A stretch of 64,000 bases of DNA from Anaspis maculata (Eukaryota > Arthropoda > Insecta > Coleoptera > Scraptiidae), in the NCBI GenBank assembly GCA_949128115.1, contig OX421966.1:30645042-30709041 (forward strand), given 5' to 3'. Of this stretch, positions 59,042-64,000 are shown in pieces. Each line of letters opens with the position of its first letter. The stretch's first letter is position 1. Under the pieces are notes generated by a model. The model ran no database searches, was not told the DNA's origin, and saw only the letters and a program-made list of their open reading frames with translations. The position numbers and the translations under genes were made by a program.

Positions 59042-59464
59042 CGTGCAGCAAGTAAAAAGCAATAGCGCCCCGACTAACACAGAATAGCACGCACAACAAC
59101 ACAATTTGGTAATTGTTGACGACCACTACTTCTCGACTTCAGCCACCAACTTTTCACGGTAGGTAGACACCACCACAACATCACGTTCGTCGACCGTGGT
59201 TTCCTGGGGAAACCACTATTTCCACTGTAAAATGACCCTTCTTTCCATTACTTGTCCTACGACGTAAGTACATGCAAGGAGACGTCCTATATAGCTGTTT
59301 AAGTGGTTGCCTAACTCTTAGAAAATGCTAGTCGAGAAGTAGTCGTCGTCAACAATTACCCACAATTTTACAACAATGTGAACTGTATCTGTTTAAAAAT
59401 TATGAAAATTTTAATGCGATCCTGCGCATGAACAAAGTTGCCTATTGCTTTTTAGCACCAGCAG
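59042..59464. mobile_element. Foldback element, about 420 bp
   Basis: Inner arms 59110-59140 and 59329-59359 match except one base; outer AGTAAAAAGCAATAG and its inverse. No coding. Confidence 0.75.
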
Positions 59465-60364
59465 GGCCATGTGGGCGGATGTGGGAGGAATGCGTGGTCG
59501 GACGTAGTATGTGGGTCGGACAAATTCCGGTCGGACGTTTGAGCTTTGGGAGATTTGGGCGCTTGCTTTCCTAGTAGAAGAATTTCGGTTTGACCTTGGA
59601 ACACTGTGACTTTGAGCTTGTTCGGAGAAAAAATCCTACAACTCATTAGCCCGGCAAGGCCTCTTGCCCCTTATTCCTTATTTCGGGATTGTGATGTGCA
59701 GCTTACACGCTTTTCTCATCTCATGTTGTCGTCAAATTTTCCCCTCTGAAACTGCCAAGCCAACTGCCACTGACTTAACTGATACAGCAGAAGCAGACAT
59801 TGACATTGACATTACCTACATCACCGACATTACCTCACCTGACAGTCGAAAATCTGGGACCTTATTTCTAGAGGGGAGCGATCACCAGTGCGATCACAGA
59901 TCAGCCAATCACAGCCCTGGTTGCCTAGCAACTTCACATGGGAACGGATCACATCCTTCCTAGAAACAGGCTCCCTGGACTTCTGTTTTGGTCGTAATCG
60001 TAAATTCTTTGGGTCGATTTTCTCTGGTTCGTAATGGCGTCTACTCGTGACGTCACGAGGACGAGATTCAATTTTTTTTTAGCTTACGATGCTACCTACC
60101 TCCTCTGCTATTAGTGAACACGGAAAGGTATACACTGACAGCCATAGTTGGCCTAGTGCTAAGTGCAATAGTGCAATAATGTCATTTATTTTAAAACAAA
60201 AAGTATAGTTAAATGTAGTGTGTATATGTGAAGTGGCGCTCATCGAGGTGGTCAGCCGAGTGGTCAGCCTGTTATTCAACGTATCGAATCAAGTGGAAAA
60301 GCGACATTTTCCTCGGAAAACACGGTTCTATCAAGTTTGGAGTGAACGAACGGTGAGTGTGCAG

Positions 60365-60653
60365 TTTGTCTTTTGAAACCGAGTTCCTGCTGATCGGTGC
60401 GGGGGTACTACAGCACAGATTTGTACAGGCGTGTTTCGATGACTTTGTCAAAAAACTTGAGGAGGTGAATGAATCCTCTAAGAGAATATCTAAGTCGGAA
60501 AGTGAGAGTGGCATTTTTTTTTTAAGTGCTTCTGAGAACCTTACCTATAGGGAGTTACTACAGACCTCAACCTCAAAGTTCAAAGTCACAAATAACTTTT
60601 CAGTTGTTTGCTCAAAAACTATAAAAAAAGAACTTCAAACTTTGCTAAGGTGA
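60365..60653 (+). other. Open frame of unknown nature beside a hAT-like element
   Basis: About 96 codons open from an acceptor-like GTGTGCAG to the start of the transposon at 60646. Contains FVKKLEEVNESSKR, possibly helical. In-frame TGA lies just upstream, and removal of the transposon gives a stop two codons later. Not recognised; may be chance. Confidence 0.2.
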
Positions 60654-63561
60654 CCAACCGTCCTGATTTAGTAAGGACAGGTTTAGATTTTTATCCCATT
60701 GTCCTGTTTCCTGTTTCACGTTCATGTACTGATTTGTCCTGATCTTAAGCAAAAATACTGATTTGTCCTGATTTCAAGCAAAATCCGGTATTTTTCTGAT
60801 TTTAAATTCGCCGCGAAAATATTAAGTGATTCACCAACTCACCACTCTCCCTCTCTCCCACATCATCACCCTACCACTTCCCTTCTACATACTTCCGTTC
60901 CTGTACCTTTTACACTTGACATCATACTCAGAGAACATTTGTTCTTTTTTTTTGACGGCGATTTTTTTACTCTCTTTTCTCCCAGGCACAGCCCAAGGGG
61001 AGTTCTCTTTTTAGAGCACTTTCCCAAAAAATGGGAAAAAGGCGCTTTAGCTTCACTTTGTCCGTCCGTCCGTCCGTCCGTCCGTCCGTCTGTCCGTCTG
61101 TCCGTCTGTCCGCCCGTCCGTACCCGGGATAACTCCTCGGGGAAAAAAGATATCGATGTGGTGTGAACGCTGATCAATAGTACATATGTCCAGGATGTCA
61201 AGTTGACTTTTAGTTTTTTGTTATTCTGCCGCCATCTTTGATCCGCCATTTTAAATTTCTCTAAAAGTGATCCGATTGAAATGAAATTTGCAGGCGATGT
61301 AAACCACATCAAGATCTATCCAATTTTTGACAATTGATGTCCCGCCGCCATCTTGTATTCTCCATATTGTCATATTGAACATGTTTCGAAGTGATAGAAC
61401 TAGGAGAATTATGCCTCAACGAAAAGAGATATCGATGTGGTGCAAACGCCAATCGAATGCGTACGTGACCACCATATAAAGTTGATCAATAATTTTTGTC
61501 ACTTGGCCGCCATCTTTGATCCGCCATTTTGAATTTCTCTGAAAGTGGTCTGATTCAAGTGAAATTTGCAGGCGATGTGAACTTCGATTAGATACATCCA
61601 ATTTTTGACAATTGATGCCCCGCCGCCATCTTGTATTCTCCATATTGAACATGTTTCAAAGTGATAGAATTAGGAGAATTATGCCTCAACGAAAAGAGAT
61701 ATCGATGTGGTGCAAACGCCAATGAAATGCGTACGTGTCCACCATAAAAAGCTGACCAATGATTTTTGTCATTTGGCTGCCATCTCAATCCGCCATTTTG
61801 AATTTCTCTGAAAGTTGTCTGATTCGAATGAAATTCGCAGGCGATGTGAATTTCAATTAGATAGGTACATCCAATTTTTGACAATTGATGCCCCGCCGCC
61901 ATCTTGTATTCTCCATATTGAACATGTCTCAAAGTGATAGAACTAGGAGAATTATGCCTAAACGAAAAGAGATATCAATGTGATGCAAACGCCAATCAAA
62001 TGCGTACGTGACCATCATATAAAGTTGACCAATGATTTTTGTCACTTGGCCGCCATCTTTGATTCGCCATTTTGAATTTCTCTAAAAGTGGTCCGATTTG
62101 AGTGAAATTCACAGGCGATGTGAACTTCATCAGAATACATCCAATTTTGGGCAAATGATGCTCTGCCGCCATCTTGGCCGCCATATTGGAATTTCTTATC
62201 ACTCAACGATTTTCATGGAGCTTGGAACTCACCTTTGTTTCGTATGATCATTCTTATTCTCCAGCCAAATTCCAACATTCTGCCACCATCTTGACCGCCA
62301 TATTGAAATTTCTTATTAGTGGACCGATTTTCATGAAACTTGGAACTCACCCTTGTCTATAGTACGATCATTTTGATTTTTAAGCCAAATTTCATGTAAC
62401 ATCTTGCGTTCACTAATCCTTCAAAAAGGAAGCGCGCTACTGAGCCTCGTGTCCATGAGGCATATTCGCTTGTTTCATTTCTTAGCAATAGTTGTATTTT
62501 TCATGGTGGTAAATTAAAACAAGCGAATATGCCTCATGGGCATGAGGCTCAATAGCGCACTTCTTATTTGAAGGATTGGTGACCGCAAGATGTTAATTAG
62601 GGTTCTACCGTTATTTGGACAAAAATTTTAATCTGGCGGCCAAAATAGCGTCAGAATCATGAAATTTGGCTTGAAAATCAAAATAATGGGTGAGTTCCAA
62701 GTTTCATAAAAATCGTTCCACTAATAAGAGATTTCAATATGGCCGCCAAGATGGCGGCAGAATGATGGAATTCAGCTGGAGAATAAGAATGATCATACGA
62801 AACAAAGGTTAGTCCCAAGCTCCATGAAAATCGTTGAGTGATAAGAAATTTCAATATGATGTCGGCCAAGATAGCGGCAGAGCATCATTTGTCCAAAATC
62901 GGATGTATTTTGATAAAGTTCACATCGCCTGTGAATTTCACTTGAATCGGACCACTTCCCGAGAAATTCAAAATGGAGGACCAAAGATGGCGGCCAAGTG
63001 ACAAAAACCATTAGTCAAATTTATATGGTGGATACGTACGCACTTGATTGGCATTGGCACCACATCGATATCTATTTTCATTGAGGCATAATTCTCCTAG
63101 TTCTATCACTTCGAAAAATGTTCAATAGTGAGAATACAAGATGGCAGCGGGGCATCAATTGTCGAAAATTGGATAGATCTTGATGTGTTCCACATTGCCT
63201 GCAAATTTCATCTCAATCGGATCACTTTTAGAGAAATTCGAGGAGAAATTCAAAATGGCGGATCAAAGATGGCGGCAGAATAACAAAAAACCAAAAGTCA
63301 ACTTGGCATCCTGGACGTATGTACTATTGATCAGCGTTTACACCACATCGATATCTTTCTTCCCCGAGGAGTTATCCCGGGTACGGACGGACGGACGGAC
63401 AAAGTGAAGCTAAAAGCGTCTTTTTCCCATTTTTTGGGAAAGTGCGCTAAAAAGGGCATTTTGCTCCGCCTCCCTAGACCCCCCTTTCCCTTTCGCGTGT
63501 TTTGTTTTCTGTTTTTTTTTTCAGTGTCCCGATTTTCATTCATTTGAAGTTGGTCACCTTA
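60646..63561. mobile_element. 2.9-kb hAT-like element carrying a large foldback, perfect TSD AACTTTGC
   Basis: Ends TAAGGTGACCAAC and GTTGGTCACCTTA, flanked by AACTTTGC at 60638-60645 and 63562-63569. Subterminal left part has repeated GATTTGTCCTGATTT. The interior is filled by the foldback 61010-63460. No transposase. Confidence 0.9.
61010..63460. repeat. Giant foldback with about 270-bp tandem units
   Basis: Left arm about 61010-62505, right arm about 62530-63460. Outer block GCACTTTCCCAAAAAATGGG with a CCGT/CTGT microsatellite (61058-61125; inverse at 63381-63401). The left arm has four units starting at AGATATCGATGTGGTG (61148, 61428, 61698, 61969), the right arm two (63058, 63340). Apex near 62505-62530. 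Open frames with MADQRWR recur because of the repeat. Confidence 0.9.
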
Positions 63562-63569
63562 AACTTTGC

Positions 63570-63912
63570 ACAAATAACTTTCCCACAGTGCACATTGTAC
63601 CGCGAGTACCTAAATTAAATGGGTCAAGTGTGTCTGTGAGTTTGAAAATGTCTGTCGGAACTAGCGTCGTTCTTGTCAAAGTTTGACAAATTTCTCACAA
63701 AAGGAGTATACCTAAGGACCACCCGAGGGATCACCCTAGTTTGGACAGACGATTTTGAATTTACAGGCACCCTTGACCCATTTATAAAACAAATCTGACC
63801 CAGTGGTACCCTCATTTTCTCTTTCAATTTACTGCTTTCTAAATTAAAAAAAAATCACAGTTCGGGTCCTGAGGGGTTGACCACCTGAGAAAAATGTGTA
63901 CCTACACCAAAA
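63570..63912. other. Intergenic DNA, nothing recognised
   Basis: No gene or repeat seen up to the terminal tandem repeat. Confidence 0.4.
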
Positions 63913-64000
63913 TCGCCAATTGCCTGAAAATTGCCAAAATTGCCAGAAAATTGCCACAATTGCCAGAAAATTGCCACAAAATTGATAGGAAATTGCCACA
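63913..64000. repeat. Tandem repeat running off the window end
   Basis: Units of AATTGCCAGAAAATTGCCAC, about 20 bp, with a half-unit structure ATTGCCA. Continues past the window. Confidence 0.8.

Noticed and set aside
61588..63407. Recurring open frames with MADQRWR-type peptides on both strands
   Set aside because: They are translations of the tandem units in the foldback, present in both orientations, with no conserved domain.

Overview
This window looks like non-coding, repeat-rich nuclear DNA from an insect or a close arthropod relative. It has AT-rich background, spliced coding exons with GT..AG introns, a non-LTR reverse transcriptase, solo LTRs, tRNA-derived SINE heads and a very high load of short DNA transposons. 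I cannot place the order or species from sequence alone. There is no sign of prokaryotic organisation.

Only one host protein-coding gene is well supported. It is a C2H2 zinc-finger gene on the minus strand, with four coding exons at 51803-51210, 44226-44074, 41465-41154 and 37355-36696. Splicing at consensus GT/AG sites joins them in one frame into a protein of about 572 residues with eleven C2H2 fingers, His-rich stretches, and a Ser/Ala/Pro-rich C-terminal tail. All three introns are phase 0; two of them cut through fingers 3 and 5, and the finished fingers are perfect only after splicing. The introns (about 7.0, 2.6 and 3.8 kb) are packed with transposons.

Region by region. 1-5.7 kb: end of one hAT-like copy, a foldback element, a TIR element interrupted by an 803-bp hAT-like element with a perfect 8-bp target duplication, and a foldback minisatellite. 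6.3-7.0 kb: solo LTR. 7-17 kb: mostly unrecognised DNA with a fragment of a tandem-unit foldback arm, one SINE head and a foldback carrying THAP-like remnants (suggesting a P-type transposon). 17.3-21.8 kb: solo LTRs nested in or beside hAT-like elements and a second TIR-family copy. 22.0-23.8 kb: 5'-truncated LINE. 24.1-28.3 kb: two 1.5-kb foldbacks. 33.7-35.8 kb: tandem MITE array, inverted SINE heads and a hairpin element. 36.7-51.8 kb: zinc-finger gene. 52.6-56.1 kb: 3.4-kb long-inverted-repeat element with decayed ORFs. 57.1-57.8 kb: hAT-like element that splits a short reading frame. 57.9-58.5 kb: degenerate tandem repeat. 60.6-63.6 kb: 2.9-kb hAT-like element carrying a large foldback with about 270-bp tandem units.

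The main theme is the inverted-repeat content: more than a dozen long palindromic elements in 64 kb. The most unusual pair is two hairpins (34918-35030 and 40465-40590) with collinear 66-bp loops that are only about 65% alike. Their arms are almost perfectly complementary within each copy but poorly alike between copies. Coordinates of transposon ends are exact where a target-site duplication is quoted and approximate for foldback arms.
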